A DNA stretch of 64,000 nt from Streptomyces sp. SID12501 (GCF_010550245.1 NZ_JAAGLU010000014.1:62001-126000); one strand, 5' to 3'; numbered from the stretch's first letter, positions 54,519 through 63,559 are shown. Made by a program: numbers and translations. The notes: generated by a model from the sequence alone, not told the origin.

Positions 54519-56033
54519 ATGTCCGACCCGTCGCTTCGTCCCGAGCCGTGCGTGCCGCAGTTGCTGGAGGCGATGCGGGCCGTCGGGAGCGGGCTCGGGC
54601 CGCATGCCACGCTGGAGCGGATCTGTGCGACGGCGACCGCACTGGTGGACGCCGGGCGCGTGGCCATCGGGGTCCTCGCCGAGGACGGCATCGGCTTCGC
54701 CGACTTCGTGCACCACGGCGTCGACGAGGAGACCGTCCGGTGGGTCGAGCCGATCCGGGTGCACGGCGAGGTCTTCGGGAATCTGTACCTGGGCGACAAG
54801 CGTGGCGGCGGCCCGTTCACCGGGCACGACCTGACCCTGGTCCGTGTGCTGGCCGCCGAGGCGGGCATCGCCATCGGCAACGCCCGCCTGTACGAGGCCG
54901 CCAGACAGCGCGAGCGCTGGATCGACGGGTCCGTGGCCGTGACCACCGCGCTCCTCTCGGGAGGCGACATCGGCGACTCCCTCCGGATCGTCGCCGAGCA
55001 GGCCCGCCGGCTCTCCGGGGCCGCGGCCGGGATCGTGCTGCTGCCCGCCGACGAGGGCGGCCTGGAGATCGTCGCCGTGGACGCTGAACGCCCCTCCGAC
55101 GCGCTCGGGGTGATCATCCCGCCGGAGAGCGAGGTCGTCGCCGAACTCCTCGACGGCCGGCCGGTGTTCGTCACGGACGCGGCCACCGACCCCCGGCTTG
55201 CCATGGGTAACGGCCTCAACCGGGACTACGGGCCCACCATGCTGCTGCCCCTGCAGAGCGACGGCCGCGTCGTCGGCAGCCTCGCCATGCCCCGCGCGCG
55301 GGGAGAGCGCGCGTTCACGGAGACGGAGCGCTCGCTCGCCGTCCAGTTCGCCGCGCAGGCCGCGCTCGCGCTGATGATGGCCGAGGCACAGCGCGACCGG
55401 GAACGGCTCGCGGTGTACGAGGACCGTGACCGGATCGCCCGTGACCTGCACGATCTCGTCATCCAACGGCTGTTCGCCACCGGGATGATGCTGGAGAGCG
55501 CCCAGCGCGGACCGGTCGCGCCCGAGGTGCGGGACGGCGTCGGCAGGGCCGTCGACGAACTGGACGTCACCATCCAGGAGATCCGTACCGCGATCTTCGC
55601 GCTCCAGGACGACCCCGGCGAAGTGCCGTCCGAGCTGTCTACACGGGTGCGACGGGAGATCCACATGGCCGCCGTGGCACTCGGATTCAAGCCCTCCCTC
55701 CGCGTGGTCGGTCCGGTCGACACCACCGTCGGCGAGCTGACCGGCAAGAACCTCGTCGCCGCCCTCCGTGAGGGGCTGTCCAACGCCTTCCGGCATGCCG
55801 GGGCGTCCCGGATCGATGTCGTGGTCGACGCGGACGTGACCCTGCCGGACGGTCGGCCGGGCGTACGGCTGACCGTCGCCGACGACGGTGTCGGCATTCC
55901 CGAGGGCGGTCGGCGCAGCGGCCTCAGGAACCTGAAACGGCGCGCCGAGTCGCTGGGCGGCGACAGCCGCCACGGACCCGGCAGCGGCCCGGACGGCGGC
56001 GGAACGACGGTCGTGTGGCAGGCGCCGTACTGA
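54519..56033 (+). CDS. GAF-domain sensor histidine kinase (DevS/DosS-like)
   Basis: 504 residues. Two GAF domains (about 20-160 and 175-320), then HisKA_3 dimerisation with phospho-acceptor His in RIARDLHDLVIQRLF and a HATPase domain (ALREGLSNAFRHAGASRI, VADDGVGIPEGG, GLRNLKRRAESLGG). In DevS-type kinases a GAF binds heme and senses O2 or redox, but heme binding is not shown here. No response regulator gene is adjacent, so the partner is elsewhere. The ATG at 54519 is chosen; a GTG at 54489 is possible. Location after cydCD hints at a respiratory role. Confidence 0.9.
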   Translation: MSDPSLRPEPCVPQLLEAMRAVGSGLGPHATLERICATATALVDAGRVAIGVLAEDGIGFADFVHHGVDEETVRWVEPIRVHGEVFGNLYLGDKRGGGPFTGHDLTLVRVLAAEAGIAIGNARLYEAARQRERWIDGSVAVTTALLSGGDIGDSLRIVAEQARRLSGAAAGIVLLPADEGGLEIVAVDAERPSDALGVIIPPESEVVAELLDGRPVFVTDAATDPRLAMGNGLNRDYGPTMLLPLQSDGRVVGSLAMPRARGERAFTETERSLAVQFAAQAALALMMAEAQRDRERLAVYEDRDRIARDLHDLVIQRLFATGMMLESAQRGPVAPEVRDGVGRAVDELDVTIQEIRTAIFALQDDPGEVPSELSTRVRREIHMAAVALGFKPSLRVVGPVDTTVGELTGKNLVAALREGLSNAFRHAGASRIDVVVDADVTLPDGRPGVRLTVADDGVGIPEGGRRSGLRNLKRRAESLGGDSRHGPGSGPDGGGTTVVWQAPY

Positions 56034-56135
56034 GGCTGCCGTGTACCCCGTTGCTGGGCCGTTCGTGGCAAGGCGTCCCCCGGGCGTACGACTTGAACAG
56101 GCCACCGGACCGGTTTGCGGTACACGATCGCTGAC

Positions 56136-57203
56136 ATGGGCTCACATCGCCGTCATCCGCTGCTCGTTCCGGCACTGCTGTGCGCGCTCGCGGTCCTGGT
56201 CGCCCGGCCCACGGCCGCCTCGGGCGAGGACACGGACCCCGGATCCGACTCCGGTACGGACTCGGGTCTCAGCACCCAGGTGACCCGGCTGTACGCGGAT
56301 GCCGCCGTGGTGACGCAGCAGTACGAGGCCGGACGGCGCGAGTCCGCGGTGGAGGGGGCCAGGGCCCGGCGGTACGAGGGACTCCTCGCCCGCGAACGGC
56401 GCGACATCGCCGTCCTGCACGAGGACCTGGGCCGGATCGCACGCGGCCAGTACCGCAGCGGAGGCGGCCTGCCGCTCACCGCGCAGATGCTGCTCGCGGA
56501 CAGCCCCGAGGAGCTGATGCGCGGTCAGCGAGCCGTGTGGCAGGCCGATCTCGCCGTCAACAACGCGATCGACAAGAGCCGGCGTGCGGAGGCCCGGCTC
56601 GCCGCCGACGAGGCGAAGGCGGCGGCGCAGTGGCAGAAGCTGGAGCGGCGGAACAGTGAACTCGCCGAGCTGAAGCGGTCCATCGAGGCGAAGCTCGAAG
56701 AGGCTCGCTGGACGCTCCAGGGCCGGGCCGACTCCTCGGTCGCGGCGGGCTCCTGCCGGGGAGCCGTCCGGCTCGACCAGCCGGATCCCGGAACCATGCC
56801 GGAGTACGTCACGCCCGTGGAGACGTACGAGCTGTCCGCGAGTTTCGGCAGCGGCGGCGACCGGTGGGCGAACGGGCACACCGGGCAGGACTTCGCGGTA
56901 CCGATCGGCACTCCGGTGCGGGCGGTCGGTGCGGGCACGGTGGTGTCGGTGTCGTGCGGAGGCGCCTTCGGCATCGAGATCGTGATCGAGCACCCCGGGG
57001 GCTACTACACGCAGTACGCGCACCTCGCCGCCGTCACCGTCGACCAGGGACAGCGGGTCACTCCGGGCCAGTGGATCGGCCAGACCGGCACGACCGGCAA
57101 CTCGACCGGCCCGCATCTGCACTTCGAGGTACGTGTCACACCGGAACTGGGATCGGGGGTGGACCCGGCGGCGTGGCTGGTGGCGCGGGGGGTGCAGTTG
57201 TAG
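56136..57203 (+). CDS. Secreted M23 family metallopeptidase with coiled-coil
   Basis: 355 residues. Signal peptide (HPLLVPALLCALAVLVA), then a coiled-coil of ~150 residues (ARRYEGLLARERRDIAVLHE, LAADEAKAAAQWQKLERRNS), and a C-terminal LytM/M23 domain with metal-binding GHTGQDFAVP, then GPHLHFEVR and GWxGQT-type WIGQTGTTGNST. This EnvC-like layout marks a peptidoglycan hydrolase or amidase activator. All metal ligands appear present, so it may be active. The ATG at 56136 lacks a good ribosome site. Confidence 0.88.
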   Translation: MGSHRRHPLLVPALLCALAVLVARPTAASGEDTDPGSDSGTDSGLSTQVTRLYADAAVVTQQYEAGRRESAVEGARARRYEGLLARERRDIAVLHEDLGRIARGQYRSGGGLPLTAQMLLADSPEELMRGQRAVWQADLAVNNAIDKSRRAEARLAADEAKAAAQWQKLERRNSELAELKRSIEAKLEEARWTLQGRADSSVAAGSCRGAVRLDQPDPGTMPEYVTPVETYELSASFGSGGDRWANGHTGQDFAVPIGTPVRAVGAGTVVSVSCGGAFGIEIVIEHPGGYYTQYAHLAAVTVDQGQRVTPGQWIGQTGTTGNSTGPHLHFEVRVTPELGSGVDPAAWLVARGVQL

Positions 57204-57228
57204 GCGCGGTCCCCGTAGGGCGGCTTCC

Positions 57229-58098
57229 TCAGAGGCGTTCCGCGAGCAGCCGCTCGATCACGACGGCCACTCCGTCCTCGTTGTTGGGCGCCGTGTGCCC
57301 CGAGGCCGCCGCGACGACGTCGGGATGCGCGTTGCCCATGGCGTACGACCGGCCGGCCCAGGTGAGCATCTCGACGTCGTTCGGCATGTCCCCGAAGGCG
57401 ACGACCTCCTCGGACGAGATGCCCCGCTCGGCGCAGCACAGCGCCAGGGTGCTCGCCTTGGAGACCTCGGGGCCGCTGATCTCCAGCAGGGCGCTGGGGC
57501 TGGAGCGGGTCACGTTGGCACGGTCGCCGATCGCGAGCCGGGCGGTGGTGAGGAACGCGTCGGGGTCCATCGTGTGATGGAAGGCGAGGATCTTGAGCAC
57601 GGGCTCACCGTCGCTCGGCCCGCCCGGGGCCAGCAGCTTCTCGGCGGGCGCCAGATTGTCCGGCACCTCCATGTGCAGCTTCGGATACCCCGGCTCCTGA
57701 TGGAAGCCGTAGGTCTGCTCCACGGCGTACACGGTCCCCGGCGCGGCCTCGCGCAGCAGCTGTACGGCGTCCAGCGCGTTGTCCCTGGCCAGCTCCCGCA
57801 CCTTCACGAAGCGGTGGGCGCCGGGGCCGCCGTGCAGGTCGACCACGGCGGCGCCGTTGCCGACGATCGCCAGACCGTGACCGTGGACATGCTCGCTGAC
57901 GATGTCCATCCAGCGGGCCGGGCGGCCCGTGACGAAGAAGACCTCGACGCCCGCGGCCTCGGCGGCGGCCAGGGCGGCGATCGTGCGCGGGGACACCGAC
58001 TTGTCGTCGCGCAGCAGCGTGCCGTCGAGGTCGGTGGCGATCAGCCGGATCGGGAGGGCGGCGGCGGGGGTCTCGGGCTCTCTGGTCGCTGAGGTCAC
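57229..58098 (-). CDS. Cof-type HAD superfamily phosphatase
   Basis: 289 residues. Motif I is IATDLDGTLLRDD, motif II VFFVTGRPA, and late motif GDMPNDVEMLTWAG. The C2-type cap lies between residues ~85 and 190. Members dephosphorylate sugar phosphates or flavin mononucleotide; this one's substrate is unknown. It converges with the M23 gene, leaving 25 bp. Confidence 0.88.
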   Translation of the reverse strand: MTSATREPETPAAALPIRLIATDLDGTLLRDDKSVSPRTIAALAAAEAAGVEVFFVTGRPARWMDIVSEHVHGHGLAIVGNGAAVVDLHGGPGAHRFVKVRELARDNALDAVQLLREAAPGTVYAVEQTYGFHQEPGYPKLHMEVPDNLAPAEKLLAPGGPSDGEPVLKILAFHHTMDPDAFLTTARLAIGDRANVTRSSPSALLEISGPEVSKASTLALCCAERGISSEEVVAFGDMPNDVEMLTWAGRSYAMGNAHPDVVAAASGHTAPNNEDGVAVVIERLLAERL

Positions 58099-58176
58099 CC
58101 GCCCATTCTCGCGTACGTCCGCGCACGCCCGTGCGGCGGTCCGCCCAGGTGAGTGGCCGCCCTGACCGGCGCCGGG

Positions 58177-58872
58177 TCAGCGCAGTTGCGCCGGCGCCTC
58201 CGTGGCGATGCGCTCGAAGACCCGCTCGTCGGCCGCGAAGTCGGAGTCGGGGATCGGCCAGTGGATCACGATCTCGGTGAAGCCCAGCTCCTGGTGCCGG
58301 CCCGCGAAGTCGACGAACGCGTCCACGGACTCCAGCGGACGCCCCCGGTCCGGGGTGAACCCGGTGAGCAGGATCCTGTCGAGCCCGCTCACGTCCCGGC
58401 CGATCGCGGCGCAGGCGTCGGCCAGCTTCTCGGTCTGCCCGCGCAGGGCCTGGACCGACTGCTCGGGCGTGCCGCTCTCGAACAGCCGGGGGTCACCGGT
58501 CGTCACCCACGCCTGCCCGTACCGCGCCGCGAGCTTCAGCCCGCGCGGCCCGGTGGCGGCCACCGCGAAGGGCAGCCGGGGGCGCTGCACACAGCCCGGG
58601 ATGTTGCGCACCTCGTGGGCCGAGTAGTAGTCGCCCTGATACGAGACGCCGTCCTTGCCGTCCTCGGTCAGCAGCTTGTCGAGAAGCGCCACGAACTCGC
58701 CGAACCGGTCGGCACGCTCCCGGGGTGTCCACGGGTCCTGGCCCAGCGCCGTGGCGTCGAAGCCGGTGCCGCCCGCGCCGATACCGAGGGTGATCCGGCC
58801 GTTCGACACGTCGTCGAGGGAGATCAGCTCCTTGGCCAGCGTCACCGGGTGCCGGAAGTTCGGCGAGCCCAC
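58177..58872 (-). pseudogene. LLM-class F420/flavin-dependent oxidoreductase, 5' end cut off by the mobile element
   Basis: 231 codons match the C-terminal three quarters of an LLM-class oxidoreductase: [49 protein letters not shown] and [13 protein letters not shown]. Normal proteins have ~290-310 residues, and about 60-80 N-terminal ones are missing. The similarity stops at about 58870, and 20 bp later the divergent serine recombinase gene starts. The missing 5' end is expected at the other element end, beyond the window. A short GTG-initiated product could be made, but without the barrel's first strands it should not work. Confidence 0.75.
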
Positions 58873-58895
58873 TGCATGCTCATACCATCGGTCCC
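58845..58895. mobile_element. Probable left attachment junction (att site) of an integrated element
   Basis: Boundary between LLM gene codons (chromosome) and element DNA just 5' of the serine recombinase. The GCATG (58874) and CATGCG (58895) flanks form a short inverse repeat. The exact crossover cannot be fixed without the partner end. Serine integrases act on 30-50 bp att sites of this kind. Confidence 0.5.
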
Positions 58896-60329
58896 ATGCG
58901 ACGACCCAGGCCCCACGAGCCGACCATAACCCCAGGTGAGCCTGCGGCTCTCTACTGCCGGATATCCCAGGCGGACGACGACGACCAGACCGGCGTCGAT
59001 CGGCAGGAACGTATCTGCAGGGAGATCGCCGAGCGCCGGGGACTCACCATCGACCCCGCCCACGTCTTCGTGGACAACAGCAGGTCGGCGTGGAGCCGGG
59101 GCCGCAAGCGGCCGGGCTGGGACCAGCTTCTCGAACGCGCCCAGCGGCACGAGTTCCGCCACGTCATCGCGTACCACCCGGACCGGCTGATGCGGCAGCC
59201 GAGGGACCTGGAGGAACTGCTCCAGGTCTCCGACGAGCACCGGATCACGCTGCACGGCGAGGCGAACCGGCGGGACCTGTCGGACCCCGACGACCGGTTC
59301 ATCCTGCGCATCGAGGTAGCCCATGCCTGCCGGTCGTCCGACGACACCTCCCGGCGGCTCAAGTCGGCGCTGAAGGAACGCGCCGAGAACGGTCTGCCGC
59401 ACTCGGGTAAGCGCCGCTTCGGGTACGAGACGGACGGCGTGACGATCAAGGAGGACGAGGCCGAGATCGTCCGAGAGCTCTTCGACCGGTACCTCAAGGG
59501 CCAGAGCCCGAGCGCGATCGCCCTCCTCTTCCACAAGCGCGGCATCAAGACCGTGTACGGCAAGGAATGGTCACAGGGCACGGTCCGCGCGCTCCTCGAC
59601 TCCCGGCACGTCGCCGGCATCCGTATGCACCAGGGTGAAGAGGTCGGGCCGGGCAAGTGGCCCGCGATCATCGACCGGGGCACCTGGGAGGAGACCCGCG
59701 CCCGGCGCGAGTACCGCTCCGCGATCCACCAGACCAACCTGGAGCTGCGCCGCTTCTATCTCCTGCGTGGACTGGTCATGTGCTCGCGCTGCGGCACGCT
59801 CATGTCCGGCACGAAGGTCGGCGCGGTGCCGTCCTACCTGTGTACGCGCAAGAGCCGCAACGGCGACAAGAAGTGCGTGCGGCGCATCGTCGCGGTGAAA
59901 CTGGAGAAATTCGTCACGGAGGCCGCCATCGACCTGCTCGGCAAGCTCACGGTTTCCGGGAAACTCGCCTCGACCTCGCTGCCGGACGCCGCGACGGAGT
60001 CCGTCGCGGCCGATCAGAGGCAGCTCGTCGAGCTGAACGAGATGTGGACTGCGAAGGAGATCTCGACGGCGGAGTACCGCAAGATGCGCAAGGAGATCAC
60101 CGACCGCATCGCCAAGGCCCAGCGCCGTCTGGTCGTACGGCCGATGAAGCTGCTGGACGGGCTGACGGGCCCTGGAGCGAAAGCCGCCTGGCACGCCGAG
60201 GAGATGACCGACGAGCGGCGCAACGCGGTGCTGCGGTTCCTGTTCTCCGGGGTGGTCATCGACGCGTCCGCCAAACCCAGCGGGGTCTTCGACTGGGACC
60301 GGATCGCCATCGAGCAGAACCCGCTGTAG
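58896..60329 (+). CDS. int: Large serine recombinase (site-specific integrase)
   Basis: 477 residues. Resolvase catalytic domain: [20 protein letters not shown] with nucleophile Ser in YCRIS (about residue 26), ending near [13 protein letters not shown]. Recombinase domain: [20 protein letters not shown] and [13 protein letters not shown]. Zinc ribbon with two Cys pairs ([24 protein letters not shown]), then a coiled-coil ([20 protein letters not shown]). These features match phage- or AICE-type serine integrases such as phiC31's, although shorter. No recognisable ribosome site at the ATG. It transcribes inward into the element. Confidence 0.92.
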   Translation: MRRPRPHEPTITPGEPAALYCRISQADDDDQTGVDRQERICREIAERRGLTIDPAHVFVDNSRSAWSRGRKRPGWDQLLERAQRHEFRHVIAYHPDRLMRQPRDLEELLQVSDEHRITLHGEANRRDLSDPDDRFILRIEVAHACRSSDDTSRRLKSALKERAENGLPHSGKRRFGYETDGVTIKEDEAEIVRELFDRYLKGQSPSAIALLFHKRGIKTVYGKEWSQGTVRALLDSRHVAGIRMHQGEEVGPGKWPAIIDRGTWEETRARREYRSAIHQTNLELRRFYLLRGLVMCSRCGTLMSGTKVGAVPSYLCTRKSRNGDKKCVRRIVAVKLEKFVTEAAIDLLGKLTVSGKLASTSLPDAATESVAADQRQLVELNEMWTAKEISTAEYRKMRKEITDRIAKAQRRLVVRPMKLLDGLTGPGAKAAWHAEEMTDERRNAVLRFLFSGVVIDASAKPSGVFDWDRIAIEQNPL

Positions 60330-60394
60330 GCAATGAAGGTCACGGTCCCTGAGCTCTGTGCCGGTCAAGAGGGCCGCGGATTATAACCACGGAT

Positions 60395-60415
60395 CGCCGG
60401 TTAACCCAACCGGCG
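60395..60415 (+). terminator. Hairpin after the recombinase gene
   Basis: CGCCGGTT (60395-60402) and AACCGGCG (60408-60415) around AACCC, 65 bp after the stop. Confidence 0.65.
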
Positions 60416-60444
60416 AATCTCCGGAAACTTGAGCTCAACCGCGG

Positions 60445-60460
60445 AGGACCTGCCAGTCCT
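60445..60460 (+). repeat. Hairpin with CTGCCA loop (solitary copy)
   Basis: AGGAC-CTGCCA-GTCCT, five pairs. It shares the loop of the two larger leader hairpins at 60540 and 60872, but the rest of the leader motif is not seen here. Confidence 0.5.
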
Positions 60461-60477
60461 TCGTAGGCGACACGCAC

Positions 60478-60584
60478 GGCCCCAGGTGTTGGAGCACCTC
60501 GGGACCGAGCGCACGACCGACCGCCCATCGAACGACCGGCGGTGCGGGGCCTGCCAGCCCCGCACCGTCAGCAAGGACCTGCCC
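60478..60584 (+). ncRNA. Structured leader of element gene, copy A
   Basis: Parts: GGCCCC; hairpin AGGTG-TTGGAG-CACCT (60484-60499); conserved GACCGCCCAT (60519-60528) and AACGA; hairpin CGGTGCGGGGC-CTGCCA-complement (60540-60567, 11 pairs); ribosome site AAGGA; ATG at 60585. Copy B at 60805 has the same order. It resembles a cis-regulatory leader RNA rather than a coding repeat. Confidence 0.6.
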
Positions 60585-60776
60585 ATGCCACTGCCGTCGG
60601 AGCGCCAGGACACCGCGGTCTCCGTACGACCGTCCGGCCGCCGAGAGGCCCAGGAAGCGGCCCGCGCCCAGGCCCTGGAGCGCGTCTGCGCTGGATTCAG
60701 GACGACGATCAGCCCGCACAGTGCGGCGCGGCTGGCCGACCTGATGACGACCACGACGTACGCGAAGGCCGCGTAG
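60585..60776 (+). CDS. Small element protein, 63 residues, unknown
   Basis: ATG at 60585 with AAGGA eight bases upstream: MPLPSERQDTAVSVRPSGRR then REAQEAARAQALERVCAGFR and a C-terminal SAARLADLMTTTTYAKAA. It is basic, probably helical, with one Cys. No known family. Supported as a gene by its ribosome site, its conserved leader and codon use; it would be a small regulator or helper of the element. Confidence 0.6.
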   Translation: MPLPSERQDTAVSVRPSGRREAQEAARAQALERVCAGFRTTISPHSAARLADLMTTTTYAKAA

Positions 60777-60804
60777 ACGCAGCAGCCGCCGCAGACATGG
60801 GAGC

Positions 60805-60917
60805 GGCCCCCGGCGTTGGAGCGCCGAAGGCCGAAACGACTCCCAGACGACCGCCCATAAACGATCTGTCCCGGTGCCGGGCCTGCCAGCCCGTATGGCA
60901 CCGAGTGAGGAAGTTCT
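60805..60917 (+). ncRNA. Structured leader of element gene, copy B
   Basis: GGCCCC; hairpin CGGCG-TTGGAG-CGCCG (60811-60826); GACCGCCCAT (60849-60858), then AAACGA; hairpin CGGTGCC GGGC-CTGCCA-GCCC gtat GGCACCG (60872-60903); then GTGAGGAAG and GTG start at 60918. Compared with copy A, the TTGGAG and CTGCCA loops are identical while stem pairs differ and still pair, that is, compensated changes. Confidence 0.6.
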
Positions 60918-62444
60918 GTGCCCCAGGGTACGTTCTCGCCCGCCCGCAACGCATCCCCTCAGACCAACACCCGCTTCGACGAGGTCGACGGTCCCGGTCT
61001 GTCCGTACCGCCGCACAACCTGGAGGCGGAGCAAGCCGTGCTCGGCGCCTGCATGTACAGCTCGGCGGCAGTCGATGCCGCCCGGCCGATTCTGCAGGCC
61101 ATCGACTTCTACCGACCCGCGCACAGCGACATCTGGCGGACCCTGCTCTCCCTGCGCGACGAGGGATCGCCCACCGATCCCATCGCGCTCGGCGAGGAAC
61201 TCGGACGGGTCGGCGCCCTCACCCGCGTCGGCGGATCCCCCTACCTCCACACTCTCGCCGGCGCGACCCCAGGGCCGGCCAACTGCGACTACTACGCCGA
61301 GATCGTGCGGGAGAAGGCGGAGCTGCGCCGCCTTCAGGCGGCGGCGGTGCACACCCTGCAGCAGAGCGGTGCCGAAGGCGCCGACCCTGCCCAGATACGC
61401 GTGCTGCTGCAGAGTGCCCTCGACAGCACCGACTGGCGCGGATCGAGTGGTGGCGGCAGGCTCAGCCGGTTCGCCGTCGACGGCTGGGACTTCGTGAACA
61501 GCCTCGGCACCGAGGTCCCGCCGGTATGGGGCACGCCCGAGCAGACGGGATGGGCGAGCGGCGAGAGCCTGATGGTGGTCGGCCCGCCGGGGGTCGGCAA
61601 GAGCACCATCGCCCACCAGCTCGTCATGGCTCGGCTCGGCTTCCAGGCGCTGGTGCTCGGGATGCCCGTCACCGAAGGCAGGCGCGTGCTGTACCTCGCC
61701 ATGGACCGGCCGCCGCAGATCGCCCGTGCCCTGCGACGCCTGGTACGCCCGATCGACGAGGAGACCCTCCGGGACCGGCTCGTCGTCTGGGGAGGACCGC
61801 TTCCGGCCACGCTCGACCGCGAGCCGAACCTGCTCGCCGAACTCGCCGCCCACCACGACGCCGACACCGTGGTCATCGACAGCGTCAAGGACATCGTCGG
61901 CAAGCTCACCGACGACGAGGCCGTCGGCGCCTACAACCGCGCCCGCCAGCAACTGCTCCGCTCCGGCGTCGAACTGCTGGAACTGCACCACCAGCGCAAG
62001 TCCGCAGCGGACGCCAAGCCCGGCGGACGCCCGACGCTGGACAAGGTGTACGGCACCACCTGGTTCACGGCGGGTGCGGGCAGCGTCATGTTCCTGAGCG
62101 GGGGAGCGGGCGACGCGACGGTCAAGCTCCACCACGCCAAGACGGTGACCGGCGAGATCGGCCCCCTCACGGTCGTCCACGACCACCGGCGCGGCACCTC
62201 GCGCGTCGACGTCCCCCTCGACCCGTACACCCTGCTGCGCGATGCACCGGGCGGCCTCACCAGCAGGGAACTCGCGGCCCTGATGACCGGAGAGGCGGAC
62301 CCGAGCGCCAAGGAGCAGGAGAGGGCCCGGCGCACGCTGAAGGCCCTCCACGAGGTCGGGCAGGCCACCAAGGAACAGGAGCCGGGCGGCAGCCGCCAGG
62401 TCCGCTACCGGGTCACGGCACGACACATGGCCGTCGTCTCCTGA
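60918..62444 (+). CDS. DnaB N-terminal domain fused to a RepA-type AAA/RecA helicase
   Basis: 508 residues from the GTG at 60918. Residues ~30-155 match the DnaB N-terminal domain (SVPPHNLEAEQAVLGACMYS, DFYRPAHSDIW, DYYAEIVREKAELRRL), clearly related to host DnaB at 24298. The motor is not DnaB-like: Walker A VGPPGVGKSTIAHQ (~220), Walker B DTVVIDSVKDIVG, and a GGAGDATVKLHH strand place it with RepA-type (AAA_25) hexameric ATPases. A C-terminal winged-helix-like region (LTSRELAALMTGEADPSAKE) follows. It probably loads or replaces DnaB in element replication. Confidence 0.85.
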   Translation: MPQGTFSPARNASPQTNTRFDEVDGPGLSVPPHNLEAEQAVLGACMYSSAAVDAARPILQAIDFYRPAHSDIWRTLLSLRDEGSPTDPIALGEELGRVGALTRVGGSPYLHTLAGATPGPANCDYYAEIVREKAELRRLQAAAVHTLQQSGAEGADPAQIRVLLQSALDSTDWRGSSGGGRLSRFAVDGWDFVNSLGTEVPPVWGTPEQTGWASGESLMVVGPPGVGKSTIAHQLVMARLGFQALVLGMPVTEGRRVLYLAMDRPPQIARALRRLVRPIDEETLRDRLVVWGGPLPATLDREPNLLAELAAHHDADTVVIDSVKDIVGKLTDDEAVGAYNRARQQLLRSGVELLELHHQRKSAADAKPGGRPTLDKVYGTTWFTAGAGSVMFLSGGAGDATVKLHHAKTVTGEIGPLTVVHDHRRGTSRVDVPLDPYTLLRDAPGGLTSRELAALMTGEADPSAKEQERARRTLKALHEVGQATKEQEPGGSRQVRYRVTARHMAVVS

Positions 62445-62492
62445 CGGAGGCGGGTTCCGGTGTCGGGGAAGCGTCCGGCGCCGGAACGGCGA

Positions 62493-62628
62493 CTCACGCG
62501 GGCGCTCACGGACCAGGTCCCGGCGACGGACTCACCGGCCCCTCACGCGGGGCTACCCAGCCGATAAATGACCAGGTCAGAAGCTCACGCGAACCCACAC
62601 ACACCTCACATCACCGGTTACTCACGCG
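62493..62628. repeat. CTCACGCG direct repeats in the element
   Basis: Four exact copies of CTCACGCG at 62493, 62542, 62584 and 62621, plus CTCACGGA at 62505, CTCACCGG at 62531 and TCACCGG at 62611. GACCAGGTC also occurs twice (62511, 62570). They fill the gap between the helicase-like gene and the DUF2637 gene. Eight-base repeats of this type form origin iterons or TraB-recognised clt loci in actinobacterial plasmids; the role here is open. Confidence 0.6.
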
Positions 62629-62710
62629 CGGCCCCCTCCTTGTAGAGGGGTCCGCGTGGGAGTGCACTCCTCCTCAAGCCCCAGTGCCCTGCGTTCCCGG
62701 AGCGATTGCC

Positions 62711-63544
62711 TTGCCTTCCCCTGCACCGACAGCCCCGGCCGCCGTCCGCGGCAGCCTCACCATCCGCGTCGGCATCGTCCTGCTCGCCACCATCGGCTTC
62801 GCGCTCTCCTACGACGCGCTGCGTCAGATGGCCGTCGCCAGCCATGTGCGCGGGCTGCTCACCTACCTCTTCCCCCTGGTGATCGACGGCTTCATCGCCA
62901 TCGGCATCGTCGCCCTGCTCATCCTGCGCGGGGCCCCGCTGCGCTCCCGCCTGTATGTGTGGGCGCTCGTCGGCGCGGCCACCCTCACCAGCATCTGGGC
63001 CAACGTCGTACACGCCGTCGGCCTCAACGAAGGGACCCGCCTACGCCTCAACAACGCGACTGTCGGCGCTCTGTCCGGCATCGCTCCACTCGCCCTTGCC
63101 GGCGCCGTCCACCTCTACCTCGTGATGAACCGCCATCTCGGCGGCGAAGGCGCCATGGCGGACGCGACCCTCGCCACCCCGTCCGCCGAATCCGCCACGC
63201 CAAGGCAGGACCGCCAGATCCGCCACGAGGAGACGGACGACGCCAACACAGGGGTTCCCGCCAAGGCGAACGAGGTGCCCATGCCCGAGGCGAAGCCCGC
63301 CATCGCCATGACGCCGAGCGCCAAGACGGCGCTCAGGACGGACCGGCGCAAACGCACCGTACCCGACGAGGAGCTGCTGACCATGGCCCGCGCCATGGGC
63401 GCCGAGACAGGCCAGGTCCCCCGCCCTGCCTTGGAGAGGGCGGTCCGGGCCAAGGGCTACTCGATCAGCAAGGACGGCGCCCAGAAGGCCGCCGACATCG
63501 TCAAGGCGGAACTGAGCGCCGCCAAGGACGCCGTCGCCACATGA
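62711..63544 (+). CDS. DUF2637 membrane protein with C-terminal DNA-binding-like domain
   Basis: About 277 residues from a TTG at 62711, preceded by CGGAG; an alternative GTG at 62684 adds nine codons. Four helices (GIVLLATIGFALSYDALRQM, LLTYLFPLVIDGFIAIGIVA, YVWALVGAATLTSIW, ALSGIAPLALAGAVHLYL) match DUF2637, a family frequent in actinobacterial integrative and conjugative elements. The C-terminal 120 residues are soluble and include a helical stretch (ARAMGAETGQVPRPALERAV) like those seen in replication or transfer regulators. Function unproven; may be Spd-like. Confidence 0.75.
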   Translation: MPSPAPTAPAAVRGSLTIRVGIVLLATIGFALSYDALRQMAVASHVRGLLTYLFPLVIDGFIAIGIVALLILRGAPLRSRLYVWALVGAATLTSIWANVVHAVGLNEGTRLRLNNATVGALSGIAPLALAGAVHLYLVMNRHLGGEGAMADATLATPSAESATPRQDRQIRHEETDDANTGVPAKANEVPMPEAKPAIAMTPSAKTALRTDRRKRTVPDEELLTMARAMGAETGQVPRPALERAVRAKGYSISKDGAQKAADIVKAELSAAKDAVAT

Positions 63545-63559
63545 GAGCTGCGGCAGAAC

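Noticed and set aside
60542-62656. Continuation of the DUF2637 frame upstream for ~700 codons
   Set aside because: Out of frame with, and overlapping, the helicase gene; composition is Arg/Pro-rich shadow. Only the part from about 62.7 kb is coding.
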